Assembly (NCBI RefSeq): GCF_002813915.1 | Contig: NZ_CP019335.1 | Location: 2,649,777-2,713,776, forward strand | Direction: 5' to 3' | Length of the DNA stretch: 64,000 nt | Origin: Tenacibaculum sp. SZ-18 | Lineage (GTDB): Bacteria; Bacteroidota; Bacteroidia; Flavobacteriales; Flavobacteriaceae | The notes under the pieces: generated by a model | Told to the model about the DNA's origin: nothing | Databases searched by the model: none | Seen by the model: the letters and a program-made list of their open reading frames with translations, nothing else | Translations under genes and position numbers: made by a program | Shown here: piece after piece, positions 17,226-26,433 of the stretch | Position numbering within the stretch: the stretch's first letter is position 1 | Layout: every line of letters begins with the position of its first letter

Positions 17226-17987
17226 ATGAAAACCTTAATTTTATTATTAACTATTATTTCAATTAGCCCATTATCTTTTGGGCAAGAAGTTTCTTCTCTT
17301 GACGGTAAATGGGCATTTAGTGGAAGTCGAACAACTTTCTTCACCGTTAAAAATGATTCTTTATTTGTAAGCCTAATCAATGATCATACGATTTCAGAAT
17401 TTGAACAATTTTATTCAGGAGCACCAAAAGCAGATTCTTTGACACTTTTTCCTTGTCAAACGAACCAATTTGACGATAAATTAATGATAGTAGCGAAAAA
17501 CACCAGAAGAAATAAGGGCGCATTAATGTCTTTTATCTACTCAACTAAGGATAGCTCTTCAATTACTTATATCGGTGATGTATATTATGGCGATAAAAAA
17601 GTGCCTAATGCTAATGATAACTGCAATTTGCAAGTTCCATACTGTACGAATAAATTGTATTCGATTAAGGAGTTAGATTCTATTAAAAAATTAAAACCAA
17701 TTTCTGAAATTAGTAAGGCTGAAGTATTAACAGTTTTTGAAAGGCACTCCGAAATACTTAAGACTAAATGCAATAAATGTTATGAAGGATTTCCAGGTGC
17801 AGATATTAATGGTATTTTAATTGACTTAGGATATAACCCTATTCAAAAAATTGATTGGAATGATTCGTATGCTTACGAAGTTTCTGGATTCGACAATATA
17901 ATGGATAAATATAGAGAAGATGAGGAGGTAGTAGCTGCTTACAGGAAATATTTTTCGACATTCATTGAAAATAAAAAAAGTTTCTAA
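17226..17987 (+). CDS. Cassette secreted protein, 253 aa
   Basis: Signal peptide of about 20 residues (MKTLILLLTIISISPLSFGQ). The next ~120 residues are strand-rich (GKWAFSGSRTTFFTVKNDSL); a cysteine pair lies in CNLQVPYC, another in TKCNKCYEG. The C-terminal 80 residues are helical with IDLGYNPIQKIDWNDSYAY. No family recognised. The TAA stop (17985-17987) lies inside R'' TTCTAAC. Confidence 0.6.
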   Translation: MKTLILLLTIISISPLSFGQEVSSLDGKWAFSGSRTTFFTVKNDSLFVSLINDHTISEFEQFYSGAPKADSLTLFPCQTNQFDDKLMIVAKNTRRNKGALMSFIYSTKDSSSITYIGDVYYGDKKVPNANDNCNLQVPYCTNKLYSIKELDSIKKLKPISEISKAEVLTVFERHSEILKTKCNKCYEGFPGADINGILIDLGYNPIQKIDWNDSYAYEVSGFDNIMDKYREDEEVVAAYRKYFSTFIENKKSF

Positions 17988-18033
17988 CAATACCTAAACT
18001 GCATTAAAACGCAGTTTAGCCAAACCGTTAACT
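17982..18033 (+). repeat. attC24, class D, 52 nt
   Basis: R'' TTCTAAC 17982-17988, R' GTTAACT 18027-18033. Arm pairing CTAAACTGC / GCAGTTTAG is perfect here. Confidence 0.85.
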
Positions 18034-18626
18034 ATCATTGTCGAGAATTATATGAAGTTCTCCTTTTGATAAATCAAAGTCAGTTTCAAAATTGTACTTT
18101 TCAACAATAATTCCAGCTTTGTCCTTTTTTTAGAGAACTAAACGTTTTATGGTTTGGCTCATTTGCCAATCTCATTGTTTCTTGATTGTCGGTTCTTGTT
18201 TTGTGTTTGCAAAGTTTCTAGCTAGTTCCGATAACTTAGCTTACTTTTTACTTTTGAGCAGAACCTCATCGTATTTTTAGCCAATTCTCGCTGAACGTTC
18301 TGATCCGTTCTTTTTCTAAAAAAAGGCTTTATTCAAAACTTAAAATACGCAAACTAAATGCAAGTAAGGCTTTTGACTATTTATCCTTTATTGGCTGACA
18401 ATTGTTCTTGTTTGAAAACGTTTAGAGTTGCATTCTGTCTCGTTTGCTTTCAGTGTAAAATTTTCTAAACGCATTGAATTTTGGCTAGTGTTCTCCAACA
18501 TTAGTTAACAGTGTGTATAAAAAATTGCTGCATTCTCTATAAATCAAAAATTATAATTACTTTTAAATCATGAAAATGAATGAAAAATTACTACCAAAAT
18601 CATCGCAACTTTTCATACACAATTAC
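18027..18626 (+). mobile_element. Gene-less cassette NC1, copy 5 (600 bp)
   Basis: First of a direct tandem pair with the next cassette. Confidence 0.8.
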
Positions 18627-18633
18627 GTTAACT
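18503..18633 (+). repeat. attC25, class N1, 131 nt
   Basis: R'' AGTTAAC 18503-18509, R' GTTAACT 18627-18633, joining two NC1 cassettes. Confidence 0.8.
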
Positions 18634-19226
18634 ATCATTGTCGAGAATTATGTGAAGTTCTCCTTTTGATAAATCAAAGTCAGTTTCAAAATTTTACTTT
18701 TCAACAGTAATTCCAGCTTCGTCCTTTTTTCAGAGAACTAAACGTTTTATGGCTTGGATCATTTGCCAATCTCCTAATTTCTTGATTGTTGGTTCTTGTT
18801 TTGTGTTTGCAACGTCTCTGGCTCGTTCCGATAACTTAGATTACTTTTTACTTTTAAGTAGAACCTAATCGTATTTTTAGCCAATTCTCGCTGAACGTTC
18901 TGATCCGTTCTTTTTCTAAAAAAAGGCTTTATACAAATCTTAAAATACGCAAACTAAATGCAAGTAAGGCTTGTGACTATTTATCTTTTATTGGCTGACA
19001 ATTGTTCTTGTTTGAAAACGTTTAGTTTTGCATTCTGTCTCGTTTGCTTTCAGTGTAAAATTTTCTAAACGCTTTGAATTTTGGCTAGTGTTCTCCAACA
19101 TTAGTTAACAGCGTGTATAAAAAATTGCTGCATTCTCTATAAATCAAAAATTATATTTACTTTTAAATCATGAAAACGAATGAAAAATTGCTACTAAAAT
19201 CATCGCAACTTTTCATACACAATTAC
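18627..19226 (+). mobile_element. Gene-less cassette NC1, copy 6 (600 bp)
   Basis: Second of the tandem pair. It is closer to copy 1 (3165) than to its neighbour (shared TTGTTGGTTCTTG and ATGAAAACGAATG), so it is not a simple local duplication. Confidence 0.8.
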
Positions 19227-19233
19227 GTTACCT
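19103..19233 (+). repeat. attC26, class N1, 131 nt
   Basis: R'' AGTTAAC 19103-19109, R' GTTACCT 19227-19233. The ATG at 19170 inside it is in frame with the following gene. Confidence 0.8.
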
Positions 19234-19247
19234 GCAAGCACCAAAAA

Positions 19248-19886
19248 ATGATTGAAATAGAAATTAGAAATCGATTAAACAAGTACGAAAAACTAGGTAT
19301 TGAAAAACAATCTAACGGAACTGAATTGATTGGAAAAGCGCCTCATATTGCACCCTTGGCTTATTTGCATTCTATTTACAAAGGATTGAATAATGATGAA
19401 ATTGGTAGACTTGAACAAGAGTTAAAAACTGAAATCCCTAAAGATTATAAAGAGTTTTTAAAATTTTCAAATGGACTTCATATTTTTAACACAACACTTT
19501 ATCTAAATGGTTTGAGAGAATCATATAATAGACAAAAAGCAATCGAAAATAGATTACCATTTGCTCTATCTACCAAAAACCTTTTTGAAAGACCAAGAAA
19601 TGCGAAACCCGAATACTTTTTTATTGGTGGTTATGACTATGGAAACGGTTCTTTGTTGTATGTGAACAAAAACAACAATAAAGTTTATAGGTGTGGAACA
19701 AAAAATGTTAAACCTCTGAATGAATGGAATAGCGTAAATGAAATGATTTTAACAGAAATTGATAGACTAATAGAATTGCATAGTGCAAATGGAGAATTAA
19801 AAGAAAATATTAAAAAAACAACACCAGAAAACAATTTTGAATTTGACAAACAAGGTTTATGGAACAGATTGAAAAATATGTTTTAA
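19248..19886 (+). CDS. Cassette SMI1/KNR4 (SUKH) family protein
   Basis: A 212-residue soluble protein. It shows the SUKH layout: GLNNDEIGRLEQELKTEIPK, DYKEFLKFSNGLHIF (the conserved L-P-x-D-Y-xx-FL-xxx-NG element), YFFIGGYDYGNGSLLYVN and KPLNEWNSVNEMI. SUKH proteins are a large group of immunity proteins for secreted toxins. No toxin partner is in this cassette. The own ATG (19248) is preferred; an in-frame ATG at 19170 in the preceding NC1 attC would add 26 residues encoded by the recombination site. Confidence 0.8.
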   Translation: MIEIEIRNRLNKYEKLGIEKQSNGTELIGKAPHIAPLAYLHSIYKGLNNDEIGRLEQELKTEIPKDYKEFLKFSNGLHIFNTTLYLNGLRESYNRQKAIENRLPFALSTKNLFERPRNAKPEYFFIGGYDYGNGSLLYVNKNNNKVYRCGTKNVKPLNEWNSVNEMILTEIDRLIELHSANGELKENIKKTTPENNFEFDKQGLWNRLKNMF

Positions 19887-19898
19887 TAAAAAGCCAGC

Positions 19899-20095
19899 AG
19901 GTAACACGGTGTATAAAACATAGTTAATAAGTGTTAAACCTAAAGATTTGTGTATATTTAGAAAGTCCACCAAATTTTTAATTTGGCTTTGAAATAGAGA
20001 AAAATTAAAAACAAAATATAAAAATTCGGCTCTGTGTTAAATCGAAAAGTTAGTGTCTTTTTGTACGCTACGTTTCATACACATGTCCGTTGTAA
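19899..20095 (+). repeat. attC27, long class, 197 nt
   Basis: R'' AGGTAAC 19899-19905, R' GTTGTAA 20089-20095. Arms GTGTATAAAACATAG and CTACGTTTCATACAC; inner hairpin CCAAATTTTTAATTTGG. Confidence 0.75.
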
Positions 20096-20114
20096 GCAAT
20101 TTGAGAAAAACTTT

Positions 20115-20555
20115 ATGGGAACATTTGACTTTTTAAAACCCAAATCAAAAGAACAATTTGAATATGTTGATGGAATTGGAAAATTAATTTACACTTACGA
20201 ATTTGATGAATATGCATATCGTGGAAAAATCTACTCTAAAAGTCTAGAATATCCAATCAAAATTATTTTGCCTACAACTAATAGAAAAATATCTGATTAT
20301 CAGAAAGCGTATTTTAATAATCTTGAAGAAAATTTCAAAAAGATATTAGAAGAAGCATCTAAAGCACCAAACTCAAAAATAGTTGTAGCAGATTGTAGGA
20401 TTAATGAAGTATTAATTCCTCACAAAGAAAACAATATCTATGACATAGATGCGGAAATAGTAGTTTCGGAAAAAGTAAAATCTAAAGTTTACGGAAAGAG
20501 TATTTATTCAATAATTATGAAAGAATTAAATGTTATTGATATTATCAATATATAA
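20115..20555 (+). CDS. Cassette gene, unknown 146-aa protein
   Basis: ATG 20115 follows the attC core by 19 bases; an upstream in-frame extension to 20034 lies in attC27 and is rejected. The opening MGTFDFLKPKSKEQF is a leader seen on many small cytosolic Bacteroidota proteins. An alpha/beta body follows with PIKIILPTTNRKISDYQKAY and SKIVVADCRINEVLIP. No family recognised; it could be an immunity-type protein. Confidence 0.6.
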   Translation: MGTFDFLKPKSKEQFEYVDGIGKLIYTYEFDEYAYRGKIYSKSLEYPIKIILPTTNRKISDYQKAYFNNLEENFKKILEEASKAPNSKIVVADCRINEVLIPHKENNIYDIDAEIVVSEKVKSKVYGKSIYSIIMKELNVIDIINI

Positions 20556-20561
20556 AACTGC

Positions 20562-20692
20562 TTACAACACCGTGTATAATTCATTGCTTTTGCTGGCTAA
20601 GACGACGATCTTTTCTTACAATTCACTATATTACATTGCGGAATAATTATCGTGTACTTGTCCGCAACTAATCATACACAAACACGTTAACT
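20562..20692 (+). repeat. attC28, singleton, 131 nt
   Basis: R'' TTACAAC 20562-20568, R' GTTAACT 20686-20692. Arms GTGTATAATTCATTGC and GCAACTAATCATACAC. Confidence 0.8.
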
Positions 20693-21287
20693 ATCATTGT
20701 CGAGAATTATGTGAAGTTCTCTTTTTGATAAATCAAAGTCAGTTGCAAAATTGTACTTTTCAACAGTAATTCCAGCTTCTTCCTTTTTTTAGAGAACTAA
20801 ACGTTTTATGGCTTGGATCATTTGCCAATCTCATTATTTCTTGATTGTCGGTTCTTGTTTTGTGTTTGAAAAGTCTCTGGCTCGTTCCGATAACTTAGCT
20901 TACTTTTTACTTTTGAGTAGAACCTCGTCGCATTCTTAGCCAATTCTCGCTGAACGTTCTGATCCGTTCTTTTTCTAAAAAAAGGCTTTATACAAATCTT
21001 AAAATACGCAAACTAAATGCAAGTAAGGCTTGTAACTATTTATCTTTTATTGGCTAACAATTGTGCTTGTTTGTAAACCTTTAGAGTTGCATTCTGTCTC
21101 GTTTGCTTTCAGTGTAAAATTTTCTAAACGCTTTGAATTTTGGCTAGTGTTCTCCAACATTAGTTAACAGGGTGTATAAAAAATTGCTTCATTCTCTATA
21201 AATCAAAAAATATATTTACTTTTAAATCATGAAAAACGAATGAAAAATTGCTACTAAAAATCATCGCAACTTTTCATACACAAATAC
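20686..21287 (+). mobile_element. Gene-less cassette NC1, copy 7 (602 bp)
   Basis: Followed directly by NC2; the same NC1-NC2 order recurs at 29,671. Confidence 0.8.
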
Positions 21288-21294
21288 GTTGTAT
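21162..21294 (+). repeat. attC29, class N1, 133 nt
   Basis: R'' AGTTAAC 21162-21168, R' GTTGTAT 21288-21294. Confidence 0.8.
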
Positions 21295-21744
21295 GTAATA
21301 AGTCCAACTTTTGGCTTTTAAATACACTTTTTGATTGTGATCAAGGATAGGTAAAACAGGATTAAAATTAACTAAACGTAAGAATGCAGTTTAGTCAAGC
21401 TTATCGATTGACATCGTATGAGAGTTACACTTTCAAATACGCATGCTAGCGTAATAAGCTTGCCGAAATTAGAAGATTTTTTTGACAATGTCAAGTTTTA
21501 AAACGATAATTTTATTTAAATCAATGTTTTACAGCAAAGCAGAAAATCATTTTTCAGATAACAAACCATATCAGTCTGTGGTTGATATAATTCATAATCT
21601 TGAAAAAACAAGTGGATTTAAAGTAATCTGAATGTAGCGCCTGGACTGACTACGTAAATATAAAAACAGAAACTATAAGATTTTAGCTATATTTACTACA
21701 AACAACAACGTGTAAATTGCATTAAAACGCAACTTACTCGAAAC
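21288..21744 (+). mobile_element. Gene-less cassette NC2, copy 3 (457 bp)
   Basis: Carries the intact 35-codon frame. It differs from copy 2 at few positions (for example GCGTAATAAGC, ACTTACTCG). Confidence 0.75.
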
Positions 21745-21751
21745 GTTATGC
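21700..21751 (+). repeat. attC30, class D2, 52 nt
   Basis: R'' AAACAAC 21700-21706, R' GTTATGC 21745-21751. The right arm has ACTCG in place of ACACG, breaking one pair. Confidence 0.8.
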
Positions 21752-21765
21752 TCAATTAAACCGAG

Positions 21766-22677
21766 ATGATAAATCCGACTAGAAGAAATAGATATATTGG
21801 AACAGCTAAACAGGGGTATAGTCAAGACAACAAATTAGTTGTTCCTTATCCTGCTGTTGAGATGAAATCATTTTTCGAGAGATTGGGAGAACATAAAACG
21901 ATTGAGAAAATTATCAATGGACACAAATTCAGATTTGTTGTTGAGAAAACTCGTCAAAATTCTTTTCACGCTTGCACTATAGAAGACATTGAACAAATAC
22001 TAAATCAAATACCTAAAGAGGATTACGGTGAATTAGAATTAATTATTCTTAGACAACCTACAAGAAAGGAAGAGAATTTAAAATCTGTTTGGGGACGGAT
22101 GATTTACTCATATGAATTTGAAAATGATTATTCACCTGCTGTTATTATTGAAGCGGTAGATTTAGATCGAACTTTTAAGTGGCCCAAAAAACTGAGTGTT
22201 GATTCTCAAAAGGAATTAAAAAGGCTAAAAGAAGATGGACATAAAATCAAAATGAGTAAAAGGTTTTATGAAGCGGAATATGAATTAAGGAATATCAGAG
22301 CGACTCAACTTTATAGAACCCTTCCGCACGAATTTGGACATTATGTTCATTATTTAGAAGTAGTAAAGCGACCTTTATCTGAAATTCAAACTCAACTCAA
22401 CCAATTAGATGATCAGATTGATGACAATGATACTTCTGAAACGAATCCACTATTTGATAAATGGAATTCCTTAGATGATGAATACAATAAAAGGATTCAA
22501 GAATTGGAGGAAAAATACTTTTCTATTCCGAGTAGTGAGAAAGAAGTATTTGCTCATTCATATGCCGATGAACTAAAAAAGGATTTAACCCTAAGAGGTA
22601 TTGTTCCCTTTATGAGAATTATTAATGAAAAAGAGATTATTGAAAATGGTCTGAATTTATCAGATTTTAAAGAATGA
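21766..22677 (+). CDS. Cassette HExxH metallopeptidase-like protein
   Basis: A 303-residue soluble protein. Near residue 187 it has TLPHEFGHYVHYLEVV, a canonical zinc HExxH motif, and near residue 260 SSEKEVFAHSYADEL, which could supply the third ligand, as in several small peptidase and toxin-like families. An N-terminal domain (KLVVPYPAVEMKSFF, GELELIILRQPTRKEE) precedes it. No signal peptide, so it acts in the cytosol or needs another export route. Whether it is an effector, toxin or house-keeping protease is unclear. Confidence 0.65.
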   Translation: MINPTRRNRYIGTAKQGYSQDNKLVVPYPAVEMKSFFERLGEHKTIEKIINGHKFRFVVEKTRQNSFHACTIEDIEQILNQIPKEDYGELELIILRQPTRKEENLKSVWGRMIYSYEFENDYSPAVIIEAVDLDRTFKWPKKLSVDSQKELKRLKEDGHKIKMSKRFYEAEYELRNIRATQLYRTLPHEFGHYVHYLEVVKRPLSEIQTQLNQLDDQIDDNDTSETNPLFDKWNSLDDEYNKRIQELEEKYFSIPSSEKEVFAHSYADELKKDLTLRGIVPFMRIINEKEIIENGLNLSDFKE

Positions 22678-22684
22678 AAAAAGA

Positions 22685-22751
22685 GCATAACATTGTATAT
22701 AAAATCATAGCACCCTGCGGGATACTACGCTTCATATACTAAACGTTAGCA
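22685..22751 (+). repeat. attC31, class F, 67 nt
   Basis: R'' GCATAAC 22685-22691, R' GTTAGCA 22745-22751. Arms GTATATAAAATCATAGC and GCTTCATATAC. Confidence 0.8.
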
Positions 22752-22784
22752 AACATTAAGAACTAACCGCATACTGACAAAATT

Positions 22785-23162
22785 ATGGCTGAACAAAAAT
22801 TGAGGACAGAAAAAATATTAAGTAGAATATTGATATGGTTACCTTCATTGGTAATAATACTTTTTTATATTCAAAATGCTTTGGATAAATTGATTAATCA
22901 CGACCAAACTGGAAAAATCGTAGAAAGTAGTATAGTAATGATTACAGCTGGAATTTTTATTTTAATTGGAATAGCTCTTTTCTTATACAACAAAACGATA
23001 CTGATTGGGACAGCAATGTTGGTTTTATATATGACTTTTATTGTATTAATTCATATGTATAAAGGAAAACCATCTGAAATTGTAATGCTAATTCTTATGG
23101 CAACCATTTTCGCCTCATATATCAGAAAACCACAATTATTTCATCAAAAAACAGAAAAATAG
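22785..23162 (+). CDS. Cassette DoxX-like membrane protein
   Basis: A 125-residue protein with four predicted membrane helices (ILIWLPSLVIILFYIQNALD, IVMITAGIFILIGIALFLY, ILIGTAMLVLYMTFIVLI, VMLILMATIFASYI) and the helix-1 N-A-x-DKL pattern of DoxX-like proteins. The family includes putative quinone-interacting or unknown membrane proteins. It ends about 100 bases before attC32; that stretch shows nothing coding. Confidence 0.6.
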   Translation: MAEQKLRTEKILSRILIWLPSLVIILFYIQNALDKLINHDQTGKIVESSIVMITAGIFILIGIALFLYNKTILIGTAMLVLYMTFIVLIHMYKGKPSEIVMLILMATIFASYIRKPQLFHQKTEK

Positions 23163-23268
23163 ATAAGAAATTAATCCAACTAAATTATAATCTAAAAACT
23201 GAATATAATCAAACTAAAAACTATTGGAAAATCTGATGAAAAATTGAAAACGGAAATAAAAAACGATT

Positions 23269-23464
23269 TGCCAACAATGGCTATAATTAATACGGGTTTT
23301 AGTGCTTAACCAAAAGGCAATTGCTTTTAAGTTAAGTCCGCCAAATCTTTTGGTTTGGCTTTATAAAGAAAAAGATAAAACAAAATAAAAAGTTTTGGCT
23401 AAGTGCGAGTTCGAAAGTTTATTTAATTTTAATTCCCGTACTAACCATAGCCGAGACGTTGTAT
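23269..23464 (+). repeat. attC32, long class, 196 nt
   Basis: R'' TGCCAAC 23269-23275, R' GTTGTAT 23458-23464. Arms GGCTATAATTAATACGGG and CCCGTACTAACCATAGCC; inner CCAAATCTTTTGGTTTGG, related to the inside of attC27. Confidence 0.75.
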
Positions 23465-23485
23465 GCAAGTTGAAAAAATTGCCCA

Positions 23486-23872
23486 ATGAAAGAATATTTA
23501 ATTTGGATTTTACTATTCACAACAGCAACATCCTCTGCGCAAGAAAAGGTATTTCTAAATTCAGGAAAGACTTTTAAAATCGAAAAAAAGTATTATGTGA
23601 ATGAAATAATACTGAATTCAGACTCAACTTTTATCCAGAGGTATTATGAATTCAGAGAAAAAAATGGAATTGAAAGCTATAAAAACTCAGTCCCAGAAAT
23701 AGAATCAAATGGAACCTATTCTAAAAGTGGAAAATATTATCTGTTTGACCAAAAAAGTCCGAATGATTTTGTGAATGATTATTTTAAATTGACCGAAAAT
23801 AAACTGATTTACTTATATTGTCGCGAAGGCAAATGGAGAAAAGGAGCAAGATTTAAGCTGAAATCGGAATGA
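23486..23872 (+). CDS. Cassette secreted protein, 128 aa
   Basis: Signal peptide MKEYLIWILLFTTATSSAQ with a classic A-x-S-A-Q end. The mature ~110 residues look like a lipocalin-type strand ladder (SDSTFIQRYYEFRE, SNGTYSKSGKYYLFDQ, NKLIYLYCREGKW). No named family. Start 28 bases inside the cassette. Confidence 0.6.
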   Translation: MKEYLIWILLFTTATSSAQEKVFLNSGKTFKIEKKYYVNEIILNSDSTFIQRYYEFREKNGIESYKNSVPEIESNGTYSKSGKYYLFDQKSPNDFVNDYFKLTENKLIYLYCREGKWRKGARFKLKSE

Positions 23873-23892
23873 AATGAATAAAAAAAGCCAGC

Positions 23893-24024
23893 ATACAACA
23901 ATGTATAACCGCAATTACGGCGGATTCGACTACGTCCGAATCCACTCGGTAATTACTAACGCTAGTTTTTAAACAAAATATGCAACTTTAATCCCGTAAC
24001 AACAGTTATACAAATACGTTGTGT
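23893..24024 (+). repeat. attC33, class A, 132 nt
   Basis: R'' ATACAAC 23893-23899, R' GTTGTGT 24018-24024. Closest to attC1. Confidence 0.85.
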
Positions 24025-24036
24025 AACATTGTTAAA

Positions 24037-24531
24037 ATGATGAAAAAGACATTAATTTTAAAAACAAAAAAGTGGAAAACTTTAATTTACCTAATTGGTT
24101 GTCTTATATTTATTATTCCTTCTCTATATTTTGATAGTGAATTTGAATTTATAGACTGGATTGGTTTTATATTTTTTGGGTTGGGTGTAGTTATATTTGG
24201 CATACAACTTTTGCCTAACTCTAACTATTTAAAACTGAGCAAAGAAGGTTTTGAAGTTAAAAATCTTTACAAATCTGACTTCACAAAATGGACGGACATT
24301 GAAAATTTCAAAGTTGGCTATTTAAAATTCAGATACTACAACAAAAAAATGGTTATGATTGACTATTCTGAAAGTTACAATAATTACAAAACCAGCAGGA
24401 AAATTTCTAATTATTTTTCTGGATCTGACGGAGCTCTACCTGATAATTACGGAATGAAAACTGAAGAATTGGTTAAAGTTCTTAATGAATGGAAATCTGA
24501 AATGAAAAACGCTACACAACAAAATGTATAG
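24037..24531 (+). CDS. Cassette STM3941-like membrane protein
   Basis: 164 residues. Two membrane helices lie at about residues 12-60 (LIYLIGCLIFIIPSLYF and WIGFIFFGLGVVIFGIQLL), followed by a PH-like cytosolic domain (YLKLSKEGFEVKNLYKSDFT, then PDNYGMKTEELVKVLNEW), which is the pattern of STM3941-type proteins. Start ATG 24037 (or 24040); a TTG at 24019 belongs to R'. The last residues (NATQQNV) and stop are encoded by attC34. Confidence 0.65.
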   Translation: MMKKTLILKTKKWKTLIYLIGCLIFIIPSLYFDSEFEFIDWIGFIFFGLGVVIFGIQLLPNSNYLKLSKEGFEVKNLYKSDFTKWTDIENFKVGYLKFRYYNKKMVMIDYSESYNNYKTSRKISNYFSGSDGALPDNYGMKTEELVKVLNEWKSEMKNATQQNV

Positions 24532-24643
24532 TTAATTCCTATTCCTTGCTAAAACAAAGGTAAATGATTTTTTATAAAGCTATTGTTTAGCTGAAAAAAT
24601 TGTACATTTAACCACGCAACTAACCATACACAAACCGTTACCA
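24514..24643 (+). repeat. attC34, class E, 130 nt
   Basis: R'' ACACAAC 24514-24520, R' GTTACCA 24637-24643. Confidence 0.8.
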
Positions 24644-24653
24644 CAAATTTGAA

Positions 24654-25241
24654 ATGAACATTATTAGTGCAAATTTAAACTTTATTCTTCTCGACGTAAT
24701 AGACCAGAAAAACTCAAGCGGATTAAAGTTAAAACTAACTCATACAAATCATTTTCCGAGAAAATTAAAACCGAAAGAATTTAAAAATTTTGAACTAAAA
24801 CTTATCGGAATTGAAAAGAAAACCAAACTCAAAACTGAACTTAAAAAATTTACGGATAACTATTTAGATATTGAGGAAATAGAAAATGGAATTTTAGATT
24901 TTTGGAGTGATAGCTATCAAATTGGCGAATTTAAAGTTGATAGTTTTGTAGAAAATGTATCGGAATTAACAAAAGAAGATTGGATTGATAATTATCAAAA
25001 TCTTTTAAATTTCTATTATAAACAAAATGATGAAAAAACAAAAGAAAGTATATTACAAACTAAATTTCTTGACCGATTAAAAAAACTGACAGAAGAGGAA
25101 ATAAAAAAATACGAGCGAAAGTCTGAATTTTTTAAAGATGATGAAGACAAAATTAATGCGCTGAATGAAAGAATGAATTTAGCAAATCGAATTGAACAAA
25201 TACGACAACAATTTATATCTGAATTAAAGAATATCGAATAA
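24654..25241 (+). CDS. Cassette gene, unknown 195-aa protein
   Basis: No family recognised. The N-terminal ~60 residues are strand-rich; residues 110-195 are highly charged and helical (KKLTEEEIKKYERKSEFFKD, LANRIEQIRQQFISELKN), probably a coiled coil. Start 17 bases into the cassette; no signal peptide. Confidence 0.6.
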   Translation: MNIISANLNFILLDVIDQKNSSGLKLKLTHTNHFPRKLKPKEFKNFELKLIGIEKKTKLKTELKKFTDNYLDIEEIENGILDFWSDSYQIGEFKVDSFVENVSELTKEDWIDNYQNLLNFYYKQNDEKTKESILQTKFLDRLKKLTEEEIKKYERKSEFFKDDEDKINALNERMNLANRIEQIRQQFISELKNIE

Positions 25242-25249
25242 AAAACATG

Positions 25250-25381
25250 TGGTAACACCGTATATAATTTATTGCTAGTCCTAGCCTACTTACGAAAATC
25301 CCCGCGGATTTTCTATTCGGTTTTTTTTTGCTAAGTTTAGTGCTTAAACCACGCAACAAACCATATACAAGACAGTTAACT
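25250..25381 (+). repeat. attC35, class C, 132 nt
   Basis: R'' TGGTAAC 25250-25256, R' GTTAACT 25375-25381. The base before R' is A where nearly all sites have C. Confidence 0.8.
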
Positions 25382-25973
25382 ATCATTGTCGAGAATTATG
25401 TGAAGTTCTCTTTTTGATAAATCAAGTAAGTTGCAAAATTTTGCTTTTCAAGAGTAATTCCAGCTTCGTCCTTTTTTTAGAGAACTAAACGTTTTATGGT
25501 TTGGCTCATTTGCCAATCTCATTGTTTCTTGATTGTCGGTTCTTATTTTGTGTTTGAAAAGTCTTTGGCTCGTTCCGATAACTTAGCTTACTTTTTACTT
25601 TTGAGTAGAACCTCGTCGCATTCTTAGCCAATTCTCGCTGAACGTTCTGATCCGTTCTTTTTCTAAAAAAAGGCTTTATATAAATCTTAAAATACGCAAA
25701 CTAAATGCAAGTAAGGCTTTTGACTATTTATCCTTTATTGGCTGACAATTGTTCTTGTTTGAAAACCTTTAGTTTTGCATTCTGTCTCGTTTGCTTTCAG
25801 TGTAAAATTTTCTAAACGCTTTGAATTTTGGCTAGTGTTCTCCAACATTAGTTAACAGCGTGTATAAAAAATTGCTTCTTTCTCTATAAATCAAAAATTA
25901 TATTTACTTTTAAATCATGAAAATGAATGAAAAATTGCTACTAAAATCATCGCAACTTTTCATACACAATTAC
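25375..25973 (+). mobile_element. Gene-less cassette NC1, copy 8 (599 bp)
   Basis: It has a one-base deletion in ATCAAGTAAG relative to other copies, which would frameshift the antisense frame. Confidence 0.8.
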
Positions 25974-25980
25974 GTTGTAC
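25850..25980 (+). repeat. attC36, class N1, 131 nt
   Basis: R'' AGTTAAC 25850-25856, R' GTTGTAC 25974-25980. Confidence 0.8.
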
Positions 25981-26026
25981 AACATTATGACCCGTCCTGA
26001 ATAAAGGCTACATAATTTTAAACATT

Positions 26027-26398
26027 ATGTATAAAAACGACAAAGTCATCAGACGCTATTCAGAACCTTTTAAATTGAAAATTTTAGACGAACTTACAAC
26101 CGGAAAATTAAACAAGTATCAATTAGGTAAGGCATATGGTATTGCTCCAACTACCATTAATGAATGGATTAAAAAGTATAACCGTAAAGACCTTATGAAT
26201 ACCAGAATAACCGTGAAAACTAAGGATGAAATAACCAGAATTAAACAGCTTCAAAAAGAGATTGAACAACTAAAAAAACTCTTGTTAAAAAAAGACTTGG
26301 ATGCTATGATTCAAGATTCATACCTAGAAGTTGCTGCAGAAGACCTTGGTTATAAATCTGTAGCAGAACTAAAAAAAAAGCTAAATATAGAGCGTTAA
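26027..26398 (+). CDS. IS3-family OrfA (HTH), copy 1
   Basis: A 123-residue transposase N-terminal protein: helix-turn-helix (KLNKYQLGKAYGIAPTTINE) at residues 26-50 and a leucine-zipper-like coiled coil (ITRIKQLQKEIEQLKKLLLK). Near its end the slippery run CTAAAAAAAAAGC (A-AAA-AAG) allows a -1 shift into orfB. It binds the IS ends as part of OrfAB. Confidence 0.9.
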   Translation: MYKNDKVIRRYSEPFKLKILDELTTGKLNKYQLGKAYGIAPTTINEWIKKYNRKDLMNTRITVKTKDEITRIKQLQKEIEQLKKLLLKKDLDAMIQDSYLEVAAEDLGYKSVAELKKKLNIER

Positions 26399-26433
26399 TT
26401 AAATCTAAAACCAAAGCTAAAGGATTTGCGTCT